This document shows positions 8,746 through 18,411 of a stretch of 64,000 bases of DNA, piece after piece (the stretch's first letter is position 1; every line of letters starts with the position of its first letter). The position numbers and the translations under genes were made by a program. The DNA is taken from positions 28,274 to 92,273 of the forward strand of contig JAFXBF010000006.1 of the NCBI GenBank assembly GCA_017516745.1. Reading direction: 5' to 3'. The notes under the pieces were generated by a model, which searched no databases, was not told the origin of the DNA, and saw only the letters and a program-made list of their open reading frames with translations. The DNA comes from Clostridia bacterium. Lineage in GTDB: Bacteria > Bacillota > Clostridia > Oscillospirales > Acutalibacteraceae.

Positions 8746-10071
8746 ATGCCCTCAAACGATACATTGGCTTTTTTGCCGGCAGCTGTAATTGTATTGCTTT
8801 CAGTTTTAATTGTTTTGCTTTCGGTTGCAACAGCTATGATTTATTCGTTAATTAAGAAAAGCAAAGCAAAAAACGATGACAGCGAAAAAATAGGCAGACT
8901 TATGGCGGATGAATTTGAAAGAAACCGCCGTGAGATGTCGGCAGGACAAAACGATATGCGTGCGCAGACGGCGCAGAGTCTCGGCGAAATGGCAAAAAAG
9001 CTTGACGAAATGACAAGGTCAAACTTTGAAAACCAGTCAAAGCTGACACAGACACTTAACGAGTCATTAAGCTCAATCCGACAGAATAACGTTGAACAGA
9101 ACGAAAGGCTGACACGGGGCGTTTCCGAGGCGATAGGCAGAATGCAGGAAAGCAACGAAAAGAAGCTTGACCAGATGAGGGAAACCGTTGACGAAAAGCT
9201 CAACGCAACCCTTGCGGCAAGGCTTGACAGCTCGTTCAAAACCGTTTCCGACCAGCTTGAAAACGTAAACAAATCGCTCGGCGAAATGAAGGAGCTTTCA
9301 AACGGCGTTACCGCAAACGTTTCAACGCTGAACAAGGTGCTCACAAATGTTAAAGCAAGGGGCACGTGGGCGGAGGTTTATCTTGAAAACATACTTGACC
9401 AGACGATACCCGGTATGTATGTCAAAAACTTCTCACCGGTTGAGGACAGCCGTGCGGTTGTCGAATTTGCGGTAAAGATTCCTTCGGGAGATTCTTCGGG
9501 CACGGTAACCTACCTGCCCATAGACTCAAAGTTCCCGATGGAGGACTATGTAAGGCTTTGCGAGGCCGCAGAAAATGCCGACCCGACTGCACTTGCTGCC
9601 GCAAGAAAGGCGCTCTTTGCACGAATCAAGGACGAGGCAAAGCAGATAAGCAAGTACATAGTTGTTCCCACCACCACACCCTATGCGATAATGTACCTTG
9701 CAACGGAAGGCTTATATGCAGAGGTTGCTGCCTCACCGGACGGCTTGCCCGAACAGCTGAGGAGCCGGTACAACATTATGGTTGCAGGCCCGACAACTAT
9801 TACCGCCCTGCTTTCCTCGCTTTCAATGGGCTTCAAGGCGGTTGCAATAAACGAAAAAGCTAACGAGGTGCGCAAAATGCTTGCCGTTGCCAAAACACAG
9901 TACGACAAATTCGGCGTTCTGCTTGACAAGGCACGCAGCAAGATTGACGATGCGGGCAAGGCACTCGATATGGCACAGGACAGAAACCGCATCATCCAGA
10001 AAAAACTCAAGGGCGTTGAAGCCGTTGACGATATTGAAAAATTAGAAGAAAAATTTTTTGAAGGAGAATAG
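8746..10071 (+). CDS. rmuC: DNA recombination protein RmuC
   Basis: The protein has 441 residues: one N-terminal membrane helix (residues 8-33), a long coiled coil to about residue 190, then the RmuC domain with the landmarks VKARGTWAEVYLENIL, YLPIDSKFPMEDYVRL and VAGPTTITALLSSLSMGFK. RmuC-family proteins limit inversions at short inverted repeats and are nuclease-like. An ATG at 8731 lies within the ribosome binding site GGGGAGG, so the ATG at 8746 is preferred. The stop is four bases from the GH3 start, indicating one transcript. Confidence 0.92.
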   Translation: MPSNDTLAFLPAAVIVLLSVLIVLLSVATAMIYSLIKKSKAKNDDSEKIGRLMADEFERNRREMSAGQNDMRAQTAQSLGEMAKKLDEMTRSNFENQSKLTQTLNESLSSIRQNNVEQNERLTRGVSEAIGRMQESNEKKLDQMRETVDEKLNATLAARLDSSFKTVSDQLENVNKSLGEMKELSNGVTANVSTLNKVLTNVKARGTWAEVYLENILDQTIPGMYVKNFSPVEDSRAVVEFAVKIPSGDSSGTVTYLPIDSKFPMEDYVRLCEAAENADPTALAAARKALFARIKDEAKQISKYIVVPTTTPYAIMYLATEGLYAEVAASPDGLPEQLRSRYNIMVAGPTTITALLSSLSMGFKAVAINEKANEVRKMLAVAKTQYDKFGVLLDKARSKIDDAGKALDMAQDRNRIIQKKLKGVEAVDDIEKLEEKFFEGE

Positions 10072-10074
10072 ATT

Positions 10075-12492
10075 ATGTCAAAGTACAGCGAACTTATTTC
10101 CAAGATGACCCTCGAAGAAAAGGCAGCCCTTTGCGACGGTGCGGATTTCTGGCACCTCAAGGGTATGGAAAAGTACGGCATCCCGTCAATTATGGTCTGC
10201 GACGGCCCTCACGGACTGCGCAAGAAGGACTACAGCAAGACGGGCGACAGCCTGAGCAACTCCGTTCCTGCAATCAGCTACCCCACAGCCGCTACAACAG
10301 CAGCTTCCTGGGACCCCGAGCTGCTCAACAGAATGGGTGTTGCGCTTGGCAAAAAATGCCTTAAGGAAGAGGTCGGCGTGCTTCTTGGCCCCGGTATCAA
10401 TATGAAGCGTTCCCCTCTTTGCGGCAGAAACTTTGAATACTTCTCCGAAGACCCGATTCTTGCCGGCGAGCTTGCAGCAGGCTTTATCAACGGCGTTCAG
10501 TCAATGGGTGTCGGCACATCACTCAAGCACTTTTGCGCAAACAGCCAGGAAACACGCAGAATGACCTGCGACAGCGTTGTTGACGAAAGAGCACTGCGTG
10601 AAATTTACCTCACCGCTTTTGAAATTGCCGTCAAGAAGGCACAGCCCTGGACGGTTATGAACTCCTACAACAAAATCAACGGCTTCCACGGCTCCGAAAA
10701 CAAGCACACACAGATTGAAATTCTCCGTGACGAATGGGGCTTTGAGGGCGCAGTAGTCAGCGACTGGGGTGCATGTAACGACAGAGTTCTCGGCCTCAAG
10801 AACGGTAACGACCTTGAAATGCCCTCCTCCGCCGGTGCAGGCGCAAAGAAGATTGTTGAAGCTGTCAAGAACGGCACACTCGATGAGGCAGTAGTAACAG
10901 AAAGAGCGCTCAACGTACTCAAGCTCATTGACAAGGCTGCCGCAGGCGCACAAAAGAATTATCCCTACAACGACCTTGACGACCAGGACTTTGCAAGAGA
11001 GATTGCCGCAAACTGTATGGTTCTTCTCAAGAACAACGGCGTTCTTCCCCTCAAAAAGGAGGGCAAGGTTGCAGTTATCGGTGAGCTTGCAAGAACACCC
11101 AGATATCAGGGCGCAGGCTCCTCACACATCAACCCCACAAAGCTCGACAACGCTCTTGAAGAGCTTAAAGCTGTCGGCTATGACGTTGAATTCGCACAAG
11201 GCTACGAGCTTTCAAAGAAGAAGGCAAAGAAGAACCCTGCTCTTGCCGAAGAGGCAGCACAGCTTGCCGCAAAGTGCGAAACAGTTGTTCTCTTTATCGG
11301 TCTTACAGACGAATACGAGGCAGAGGGCTACGACAGAACACATATGAATCTGCCCGAGGCACACGACAAGCTTGTCGAAGAAATCCTCAAGGTAAACAAG
11401 AACGTAATCGTTGTTATTGCAGGCGGCTCACCCGTTGAAATGCCTTGGAACGACGGCGTTGCAGCAGTTCTCAACTCCTACCTCGGCGGTCAGGCCGGCG
11501 CAGGCGCAGTTGCCGACATCATCAGCGGTAAGGTCAACCCCAGCGGTAAGCTGCCCGAAACATATCCGATGGTTTATTCGGACACACCTGCATACAATAA
11601 CTTCCCCGGCAACCCTGCAACGGTTGAATACCGTGAGAGCATCTACATCGGCTACAGATATTACGAGAAGGCCGCAAAGAATGTCCGCTATCCATTCGGC
11701 TTCGGTCTTTCCTACACAACCTTTGAATATTCCGACTTAAAGCTCGACAAAACAGCTATGAGTGAAAATGACAAGCTCAAGATAAGCTTCACGGTCAAGA
11801 ACACAGGCAATGTTGCAGGCTATGAAATTGCACAGCTCTATGTTGCCGACAAGGAAAGCACAATCTACAGACCTGTTAAGGAGCTCAAGGGCTTCAAGAA
11901 GGTATGGCTTGAGCCGGGCGAGAGCAAGGAAGTTGAAATCGAACTTTGCAAGCGTGCATTTGCTTTCTATAACGTAAACATCAACGACTGGTGCGTTGAA
12001 AGCGGCGAATTCGACATTCTCGTCGGCGCATCAAGTGCAGATATCAAGCTCACTGCAACAATAACTGTTGAGGGCACAACCGAAAACATTCCCGACTACT
12101 CTGCAGTTGCTCCCCTTTACTACACAGGCGATGTTCAGTCCGTTCCCGAGGAGCAGTTTGTTGCAGTTCTCGGCAGAGAGCTTCCCACTGCTAACTACAA
12201 CCCCGACAGAAAGCTCGGCATTCAGGACACATTTGAAAGCTGCAGCCACACAAAGAACGGTGCCCGTATGTATAAGCTTATGTCAACCGTTGTTCCTGCA
12301 GGCTTTGCACAGGCTATTGCACTCCAGACCCCGTTCCGTGATTTCATCAGCATGAGCGGCGGCGTATTCAGCGAAGAAATGGCAAACGGTCTTGTAAAGG
12401 CACTCAGCGGTGAAAAGGGCGGCATACGCATTATTCTCAAGGGCATTCCCGGCGCTATCAAGGGCGTAGGTCCCCTTCTCAAGCAGATATAA
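10075..12492 (+). CDS. GH3 family beta-glucosidase, cytoplasmic
   Basis: This 805-residue enzyme has the GH3 N-terminal barrel with nucleophile Asp230 in VVSDWGA, the alpha/beta sandwich domain (about 320-560) and a fibronectin-III-like domain (about 590-680). Further signatures are VCDGPHGLR and NSYNKINGFHGSENKH. There is no signal peptide, so it should hydrolyse imported oligosaccharides in the cytoplasm; the exact sugar is unknown. After the FnIII-like domain comes a roughly 100-residue C-terminal module containing ISMSGGVFSEEM, which resembles the end of the GH2 enzyme in this window. It is probably cotranscribed with rmuC. Confidence 0.92.
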   Translation: MSKYSELISKMTLEEKAALCDGADFWHLKGMEKYGIPSIMVCDGPHGLRKKDYSKTGDSLSNSVPAISYPTAATTAASWDPELLNRMGVALGKKCLKEEVGVLLGPGINMKRSPLCGRNFEYFSEDPILAGELAAGFINGVQSMGVGTSLKHFCANSQETRRMTCDSVVDERALREIYLTAFEIAVKKAQPWTVMNSYNKINGFHGSENKHTQIEILRDEWGFEGAVVSDWGACNDRVLGLKNGNDLEMPSSAGAGAKKIVEAVKNGTLDEAVVTERALNVLKLIDKAAAGAQKNYPYNDLDDQDFAREIAANCMVLLKNNGVLPLKKEGKVAVIGELARTPRYQGAGSSHINPTKLDNALEELKAVGYDVEFAQGYELSKKKAKKNPALAEEAAQLAAKCETVVLFIGLTDEYEAEGYDRTHMNLPEAHDKLVEEILKVNKNVIVVIAGGSPVEMPWNDGVAAVLNSYLGGQAGAGAVADIISGKVNPSGKLPETYPMVYSDTPAYNNFPGNPATVEYRESIYIGYRYYEKAAKNVRYPFGFGLSYTTFEYSDLKLDKTAMSENDKLKISFTVKNTGNVAGYEIAQLYVADKESTIYRPVKELKGFKKVWLEPGESKEVEIELCKRAFAFYNVNINDWCVESGEFDILVGASSADIKLTATITVEGTTENIPDYSAVAPLYYTGDVQSVPEEQFVAVLGRELPTANYNPDRKLGIQDTFESCSHTKNGARMYKLMSTVVPAGFAQAIALQTPFRDFISMSGGVFSEEMANGLVKALSGEKGGIRIILKGIPGAIKGVGPLLKQI

Positions 12493-12689
12493 AACACAAC
12501 ATATTGATACAAAATATTCAATTAAGCAAAATAACCCAAAAATTACCATTTTTTTAAATAATGTTCGGCGTATTATCAATTGCGGATTTGCTAAAAATAT
12601 TATATATTAGTATGTGTTAGAGAAGTATCCGCTTTTCGGAACAACAATTTTTAAGTTTTGAAAAGCATTATTGAAAGGAGTACCAACCA

Positions 12690-14471
12690 ATGAACTACAC
12701 AAACAATAAAAGCGTTCTCTCCTGGATTGAAGAAAAAGTAGAGCTTGTAAAGCCCGACAAAATTGTCTGGATTGACGGCTCTCAGGAGCAGATCGAAGCA
12801 CTCAGAGCAGAGGCTTGCTCCACAGGCGAAATGATCAAGCTCAACCAGGAGCTTCTTCCCGACTGCTACCTTCACCGCACCGCTGTAAACGACGTTGCAC
12901 GTGTTGAAGGCAGAACATTCATCTGCGCTCCCACAAAGGAGATGGCAGGCCCCACAAACAACTGGATGGATCCCGACGAAGCATACAAGATGCTTTACGA
13001 CATTGCAAAGGATGCCTACAAGGGCAGAACAATGTACGTTATCCCCTACTCCATGGGCCCCGTAGGCAGCCGTTTCTCCAAGATCGGTATTGAGCTTACA
13101 GACTCCATCTATGTTGTTCTCAACATGGTTATCATGACAAGAGTAGGCACAAAGGTTCTCGAGGCTCTCGGCGACAGCGAGGACTGGGTACGTGGTCTTC
13201 ACTGCAAGTGTACTATCGACGAAGAAAAGAGATATATCTGCCAGTTCCCGCAGGACAACACAATCATCTCCGTTAACTCCGGTTACGGCGGAAACGTTCT
13301 CCTCGGCAAGAAGTGCTTTGCACTCCGTATTGCTTCCTACCAGGGCTGGAAGGAAGGCTGGCAGGCTGAGCACATGCTCATCCTCGGCGTTGAAAAGCCC
13401 GACGGCGAAGTCAAGTATATCTGTGCCGCATTCCCCTCTGCCTGCGGCAAGACCAACCTTGCTATGCTCATTCCGCCCAAGTCCTATCTTGAAAAGGGCT
13501 ACAAGGTATGGTGCGTCGGCGACGACATCTCCTGGATCCGCAAGGGCGACGACGGCAGACTCTATGCTATCAACCCCGAAAACGGCTTCTTCGGCGTTGC
13601 TCCCGGCACAAACGAAAAGTCCAACCCCAACGCTCTTGCAGCTACAAAGAAGGGCACAATCTTCACCAACGTTGCTCACAACCTTGACGACAACACAGTT
13701 TGGTGGGAAGGTCTTGACAAGAATCCCCCCGCAAACGCAAAAGAGTGGAAGGGCGGCGAATGGAACGGCCAAACAAGCGAAGAGAAGGGTGCACACCCCA
13801 ACAGCCGTTTCACAGCTCCCGCTGTAAACTGCCCCTGCATCAGCCCCGAGTTTGAGAACCCCGCAGGTGTTCCCATCTCCGCTATCGTATTCGGCGGCAG
13901 ACGTGCTAAGCTCGCTCCCCTCGTATATCAGTCAAGAGACTGGAACCACGGTGTATTCGTAGGCTCAATCATGGCTTCCGAAACAACAGCAGCAGCTGCC
14001 GGTGCAGTAGGTGTTGTCCGCCGTGACCCCATGGCTATGCTTCCCTTCTGCGGTTACAATATGGGTGACTACTGGCAGCACTGGATCAACATCGGTGCAA
14101 CACTCGATGCTGACAAGGCTCCTAAGATCTTCAACGTCAACTGGTTCCGTAAGGACGACGAGGGTAACTTCATGTGGCCCGGCTTCGGTGACAACCTTCG
14201 TGTTCTTGAGTGGATTCTTGACCGTTGTGACGGCAAGGTAGATGCTGACGAGGTTGCTATCGGCTACGTTCCCAAGGCTGAGGACATCAACCTTGAAGGT
14301 ATCGAGGACGAGGTTTCCATTGATACTCTCAAGGCTATGCTCGACGTTGACAAGGAGCTCTGGACAGCAGAAACAGCAGGCATCGAAGAGTTCTACGCAA
14401 AGTTTGGCGACAAGCTTCCCAAGACTCTTGCTGACGAGCTTGCAACTCTCCGTGCAAACCTTAACAAGTAA
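12690..14471 (+). CDS. pckG: Phosphoenolpyruvate carboxykinase, GTP type
   Basis: The protein has 593 residues, the usual length for GTP-dependent PEP carboxykinase. The P-loop AFPSACGKTNLAM includes the active-site Cys252 typical of GTP enzymes. YVIPYSMGPVGSRFSKIGIEL and FGGRRAKLAPLVYQSRDW match family substrate and metal motifs. It interconverts oxaloacetate and PEP; in anaerobes it often runs toward oxaloacetate. It is a single-gene unit with a strong ribosome binding site (AAAGGAG) after a 197-base AT-rich leader, and a terminator follows. The smooth codon pattern suggests high expression. Confidence 0.96.
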   Translation: MNYTNNKSVLSWIEEKVELVKPDKIVWIDGSQEQIEALRAEACSTGEMIKLNQELLPDCYLHRTAVNDVARVEGRTFICAPTKEMAGPTNNWMDPDEAYKMLYDIAKDAYKGRTMYVIPYSMGPVGSRFSKIGIELTDSIYVVLNMVIMTRVGTKVLEALGDSEDWVRGLHCKCTIDEEKRYICQFPQDNTIISVNSGYGGNVLLGKKCFALRIASYQGWKEGWQAEHMLILGVEKPDGEVKYICAAFPSACGKTNLAMLIPPKSYLEKGYKVWCVGDDISWIRKGDDGRLYAINPENGFFGVAPGTNEKSNPNALAATKKGTIFTNVAHNLDDNTVWWEGLDKNPPANAKEWKGGEWNGQTSEEKGAHPNSRFTAPAVNCPCISPEFENPAGVPISAIVFGGRRAKLAPLVYQSRDWNHGVFVGSIMASETTAAAAGAVGVVRRDPMAMLPFCGYNMGDYWQHWINIGATLDADKAPKIFNVNWFRKDDEGNFMWPGFGDNLRVLEWILDRCDGKVDADEVAIGYVPKAEDINLEGIEDEVSIDTLKAMLDVDKELWTAETAGIEEFYAKFGDKLPKTLADELATLRANLNK

Positions 14472-14486
14472 GATATAAATTATTTA

Positions 14487-14517
14487 AACCGGTTGCCCGT
14501 GCGGCAGCCGGTTTTTT
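14487..14517 (+). terminator. Intrinsic terminator after pckG
   Basis: CCGGTTGCC pairs with GGCAGCCGG and is followed by six T residues. The remaining sequence up to 14650 shows only short low-complexity motifs. Confidence 0.85.
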
Positions 14518-14651
14518 AAATGTAAAAGTCAAAATGCAAAGTGCAAAATTGTGGGAGGGCTGGCGCCCTCACCCGAATTCAAATCAGATATTGCAATAGA
14601 TTTAAAACAATGATATTATAAAATACATAAAACAAAAGGCAGGTAAGGTTT

Positions 14652-15179
14652 ATGCAGAAATTTCTGATTGTTGTGGATATGCAGAACGATTTTATTGACG
14701 GTGCTCTCGGCACGGCTGAGGCTGTTGCAATTGTAGATAATGTCAAGGCAAAAATCGAGGGCTTTGACGGCAGGGTTATCTTTACCCGTGACACGCATTT
14801 TGCCGATTATCTGAGCACACAGGAGGGCAAAAATCTGCCCGTTGAGCACTGCATAAAAGGAACGGACGGCTGGCAGATAAGAAAAGAGCTTGATATTTTG
14901 AGAAAAACTGAAGCAATAGACAAGCCAACCTTCGGCTCAAGGGAGCTCGGCGAGAAGCTCTGCACCGAAAACGAAAAAGAGGAAATAGAAAGCATTACGA
15001 TTATCGGGCTTTGCACGGATATCTGCGTTATTTCAAACGCCCTGCTTATCAAAGCGTTTCTGCCCGAAACCAAGGTAAAGGTTGACGCCGCCTGCTGTGC
15101 AGGTGTCACGCCCGACAGCCACAAAACGGCACTCAACGCTATGAAGATGTGCCAGATTGAAATTGAAAACGAGGAATAA
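14652..15179 (+). CDS. Isochorismatase-family cysteine hydrolase (nicotinamidase-like)
   Basis: This 175-residue protein carries the catalytic triad of the family: Asp9 in VVDMQNDF, Lys91 in DKPTFGS and Cys125 in GLCTDICV. Nicotinamidases, which convert nicotinamide to nicotinate, fit this length and these motifs, including the metal-binding TRDTHF region. Substrate cannot be fixed by eye, so related amidases remain possible. The gene sits four bases upstream of sdaAB, implying a common transcript with serine dehydratase. Confidence 0.85.
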   Translation: MQKFLIVVDMQNDFIDGALGTAEAVAIVDNVKAKIEGFDGRVIFTRDTHFADYLSTQEGKNLPVEHCIKGTDGWQIRKELDILRKTEAIDKPTFGSRELGEKLCTENEKEEIESITIIGLCTDICVISNALLIKAFLPETKVKVDAACCAGVTPDSHKTALNAMKMCQIEIENEE

Positions 15180-15182
15180 AAA

Positions 15183-15854
15183 ATGGCTTTTATAAGTGTT
15201 TTTGATGTTATAGGCCCCAATATGGTCGGGCCTTCAAGCTCACACACGGCAGGTGCGGCGTCAATTGCCCTGCTTGCAGGAAAGATGATAGGCGAAAGAA
15301 TAACCAGAGTCACCTTCACGCTTTACGGCTCGTTTGCCAAGACCTACAAGGGTCACGGCACGGACAAGGCACTCGTGGGCGGCATACTCGGCTTTGAAAC
15401 GGACGATGTGAGAATCAGGGATTCTTTCAACATCGCCAAGGAAAACGGCCTTGAATTTGATTTTGTCTGCAACAACTCGGACGATGAGGACATACACCCC
15501 AACACGGTGGATATGGAAATAGTCGGTGAATCGGGCAGACAGTTGACCGTAAGAGGCGAATCACTCGGCGGCGGCAAGGTTATGCTCACCCGTATCAACG
15601 GCGTAAAGGTACAGTTTACGGGCGAATACCACGCACTTATCGTAATTCAGCGTGACAACCCCGGCGTTGTCGCAGGCATCACTTCGGTGCTCAGCAGTTG
15701 GGATGTAAACATAGCCTACCTTCGTGTTTTCCGTGAGGAAAAGGGCGGACTTGCCTACACAATAGTTGAGTCCGACGAGGAAATCAGCGAAAAGGCCGTA
15801 GAGGTAATCAAGAAGAATCCTGCAATTCAGGATATTATGCTTGTGCAGAGGTAA
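15183..15854 (+). CDS. sdaAB: L-serine dehydratase, beta subunit
   Basis: The protein has 223 residues. The N-terminal GPNMVGPSSSHTAGA motif is the hallmark of iron-sulfur L-serine dehydratases, and a C-terminal ACT domain (about 148-220, with VIQRDNPGVVAGITSVLS) probably senses an amino acid. Together with the alpha subunit it deaminates serine to pyruvate and ammonia. It lies six bases before sdaAA in an operon. Confidence 0.95.
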   Translation: MAFISVFDVIGPNMVGPSSSHTAGAASIALLAGKMIGERITRVTFTLYGSFAKTYKGHGTDKALVGGILGFETDDVRIRDSFNIAKENGLEFDFVCNNSDDEDIHPNTVDMEIVGESGRQLTVRGESLGGGKVMLTRINGVKVQFTGEYHALIVIQRDNPGVVAGITSVLSSWDVNIAYLRVFREEKGGLAYTIVESDEEISEKAVEVIKKNPAIQDIMLVQR

Positions 15855-15860
15855 ATAAAA

Positions 15861-16739
15861 ATGGATTTTCATACCGCAGAAGAACTCCTTGAGCTTTGCG
15901 CACAAGGAATGAGTATAGCAACGGTTATGCGTGAAAGAGAAGTTACGCAAGGCGAAACCGACAGTGTAACCGTTGAAGAAAGAATGAAAAAAGCGCTAAA
16001 CATTATGCGCAATTCAGCCCACACACCGCTGACAGAGGTTTTGCCATCAACAGGCGGACTTATAGGCGGCGAGGCAGAAAAGCTGAACAACAATATGCTT
16101 AACGGCAAGAATATATGCGGAAGTGTTATGTCAAAGGCGCTCATATATTCGCAGGCTGTACCCGAAATGAACGCTTCAATGGGCGTTATCGTTGCGGCAC
16201 CAACAGCAGGCTCTTCGGGTGTGCTTCCTGCCGTGCTGTTTGCACTTGAGGAAGAATTTAACCTTACAGAGAAACAACTGCTTGACGGTATGTTCACCGC
16301 AGGCGCAGTAGGTTATCTTTTAATGAAGCACGCCAGCGTTTCTGGCGCACAGGCAGGCTGTCAGGCAGAGGTAGGCTCGGCCTCGGCAATGGCTGCAGCC
16401 GCCGCAGCTGCAATGATGGGCGGCACGGCACAGCAGAGCTTTGATGCGGCGTCAATTGCGCTGAGCAATCTTCTCGGCCTTGTCTGCGACCCGATAGCAG
16501 GTCTTGTCGAAGCGCCCTGCCAGAGCAGAAACGCAATAGGTGCGGCAAACGCCCTCACCTGCGCAGAAATGGCGTTAAGCGGAATAAAGGCGGTTGTACC
16601 CTTCTCCGAAATGGCAGCGGCAATGCTGAGGGTCGGCACAAAGCTCCCGAATGAGCTGCGTGAAACCGCCCTGGGCGGCTGTGCAGTAACCCCTACGGGC
16701 TGTGCGCATAATTGCAGGATATTCGGCGGCTGTAATTAA
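15861..16739 (+). CDS. sdaAA: L-serine dehydratase, alpha subunit
   Basis: This 292-residue catalytic subunit has the conserved APTAGSSGVLPAV segment and GLVCDPIAGLVEAPC. The cysteines of the 4Fe-4S cluster are in GLVCDPIAG and in the C-terminal stretch GCAVTPTGCAHNCRIFGGCN. The enzyme is oxygen-labile, consistent with an anaerobe. It follows sdaAB by six bases. Confidence 0.95.
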   Translation: MDFHTAEELLELCAQGMSIATVMREREVTQGETDSVTVEERMKKALNIMRNSAHTPLTEVLPSTGGLIGGEAEKLNNNMLNGKNICGSVMSKALIYSQAVPEMNASMGVIVAAPTAGSSGVLPAVLFALEEEFNLTEKQLLDGMFTAGAVGYLLMKHASVSGAQAGCQAEVGSASAMAAAAAAAMMGGTAQQSFDAASIALSNLLGLVCDPIAGLVEAPCQSRNAIGAANALTCAEMALSGIKAVVPFSEMAAAMLRVGTKLPNELRETALGGCAVTPTGCAHNCRIFGGCN

Positions 16740-16764
16740 TAAAAATTCAAATTCGGAGAATAAA

Positions 16765-17634
16765 ATGCTTGATTTCATAACCAAAGAGCCCATAAACAAG
16801 GGTTGGTCGTGTGACAGGAAATACTGTGTAACCACTGCTGACGGAACTAAATGTCTTCTGCGTGTTACGCCTTTTGAAAAGAGTGCGAGCCGTGAAAATA
16901 TGTTCCGTATGCAGCAGGAGGTTGCAGAACTCGGTATACCTATGTGCAAGTCACTTGAAACGGGTGAATGTGACGAGGGTATTTACATATTGCAGACGTG
17001 GATTGACGGAGAAGATGCAGAAGAAGCTATACCAAAGTTTACAGAGCACGAGCAGTATTCACTCGGCCTTGAAGCAGGCAGAATTCTGAAGAAAATCCAC
17101 TCAATTTCTGCGCCCGAAAACCAGCAGGATTGGGAAACCCGTATCAACAATAAGGCTGATTCGAGAATAGAAAAGTATAACGAATGTCCGCTCAAATACG
17201 ATAACGGGACTGCTTTTATTGATTTCATCAACGCAAACAGATACCTGCTGAAAAACCGACCGCAGGTGTTTCAGCACGGGGATTATCATATCGGCAATAT
17301 GATGATTGAAAACGGAAAAATCGTGATTATAGACTTTGACCGTTACGATTTCGGCGACCCGTGGGAAGAATTCAAAAGCATCACCTGGTGCGCCAAGGCT
17401 TCTCCCCTTTTCGCTTCGGGCATGGTAAACGGATATTTTGACGGCGAAGTACCTATGGAATTCTGGAAACTCCTCGCATTTTATATCAGCCTCGGCACAA
17501 TAACATCTCTGCCGTGGGCAATTCCGTTTGGCGACGGTGAAGTCAGGACTATGAAAAACCTTGCAGGCGAAGTATTAAACTGGTACGACAATATGCAGAA
17601 CGTCGTTCCGAAATGGTACAGAGAATATGTTTAA
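16765..17634 (+). CDS. Aminoglycoside-phosphotransferase-like kinase
   Basis: This 289-residue protein belongs to the APH/choline-kinase fold. The catalytic loop is HGDYHIGNM with Asp173, and the metal-binding motif is IIDFDRYDFGDP with Asp190. These motifs transfer phosphate to small-molecule hydroxyls; the substrate is not predictable, and a resistance role should not be assumed. The start at 16765 has CGGAGAA upstream; a longer frame reaches into the end of sdaAA but has no ribosome binding site. The gene may be the last of the sda transcript. Confidence 0.82.
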   Translation: MLDFITKEPINKGWSCDRKYCVTTADGTKCLLRVTPFEKSASRENMFRMQQEVAELGIPMCKSLETGECDEGIYILQTWIDGEDAEEAIPKFTEHEQYSLGLEAGRILKKIHSISAPENQQDWETRINNKADSRIEKYNECPLKYDNGTAFIDFINANRYLLKNRPQVFQHGDYHIGNMMIENGKIVIIDFDRYDFGDPWEEFKSITWCAKASPLFASGMVNGYFDGEVPMEFWKLLAFYISLGTITSLPWAIPFGDGEVRTMKNLAGEVLNWYDNMQNVVPKWYREYV

Positions 17635-17675
17635 GTGCAGAATGCAGAGTTCAGAACGCAGAACAAAAGAGGGAT

Positions 17676-17740
17676 GTCATTCTGAGCGGAAACGAAGAAT
17701 CTTAAAGGCTAAAAAGATTCTTCACTGCGTTCAGAATGAC
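17676..17740. repeat. Dispersed palindromic repeat
   Basis: GTCATTCTGAGC at the left end pairs with GTTCAGAATGAC at the right end, and AAGAATCTT pairs with AAGATTCTT inside. This type of hairpin, with CTGCG beside the inner stem, is a common intergenic repeat in many bacterial genomes. The rest of 17635-17834 holds only short A/G-rich motifs. Confidence 0.7.
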
Positions 17741-17834
17741 ACGCCGTAAGGTTTGTGTTAAAATCGGAGCAAAGCGACCCTTAACTTTGCACTTTGCGTT
17801 CATTTCGATAAACTGCAATAAAAGGAATTTTATT

Positions 17835-18350
17835 ATGAACAAAAATTTTGCAGGAACAATAAACCAATTCGACGAAACATATACTGACCCGCCACCCAAG
17901 GTAAGGGAATCCGCAAGGGCGTTGGTAATAAGGGACGGTAAAATTCTGCTCACCTATGAAGCCAACATAAATAACTATATGTCCCCCGGCGGCGGTGTTG
18001 AGCAGGGTGAAACGCTGGAAGAGTGCTGTATCAGAGAGCTTCGTGAAGAAAGCGGCTATGAAGTAAAACCCGTTGAACGCTTTGTAACCGTCAATGAATT
18101 CAGCCTCGGCACGCTTTATATCAGCAACTATTTTCTCTGCGAGGTTACAGGTGAATGCGAGCAAAGCCTTACGCCGACAGAAATTGACCACGGTGTCTGC
18201 CCGAGATGGCTGCCGCTGAATGAGGCTATAGCAATTTTCAGCACCTATGCCGGCAAACCACCTGATAAAGCAAGCCTGTACCTGCGTGAGTATACGGTTT
18301 TGAACAGGTATTTAGAGAAAATCCGTCTTGACACCGCTATAACGGTGTGA
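17835..18350 (+). CDS. NUDIX hydrolase
   Basis: This 171-residue protein has a complete Nudix box, G-x5-E-x7-R-E-x2-E-E-x-G, seen as GGVEQGETLEECC followed by RELREESGYE near residues 54-76. Such enzymes hydrolyse nucleoside diphosphates linked to another moiety; the substrate is unknown. The start at 17835 has AAAGGAATT upstream. The last codons overlap the -35 element and a palindrome of the promoter for the downstream SCIFF peptide gene. Confidence 0.88.
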   Translation: MNKNFAGTINQFDETYTDPPPKVRESARALVIRDGKILLTYEANINNYMSPGGGVEQGETLEECCIRELREESGYEVKPVERFVTVNEFSLGTLYISNYFLCEVTGECEQSLTPTEIDHGVCPRWLPLNEAIAIFSTYAGKPPDKASLYLREYTVLNRYLEKIRLDTAITV

Positions 18351-18356
18351 TATACT
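18328..18356 (+). promoter_or_regulatory. SCIFF promoter with palindrome in its spacer
   Basis: TTGACA, a 17-base spacer and TATACT form a near-consensus promoter. The palindrome ACACCG-ctataa-CGGTGT (18331-18348) fills most of the spacer and has no T-run after it, so it could be an operator rather than a terminator. The -35 is inside the end of the NUDIX gene. Confidence 0.65.
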
Positions 18357-18411
18357 TTATTCATTAAATCAAGGGAAACCCTTTAAATTATTATGATTGG
18401 AGATACTCAAA

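Noticed and set aside
12651-13796. Long open frame on the minus strand within pckG
   Set aside because: It lies wholly opposite the highly conserved PEP carboxykinase gene and its translation is low-complexity, cysteine- and valine-rich; it is a shadow of biased codon use.
16765-17634. Aminoglycoside resistance gene
   Set aside because: The fold is shared by many small-molecule kinases; location after the serine dehydratase genes and lack of specific motifs do not support a resistance role.
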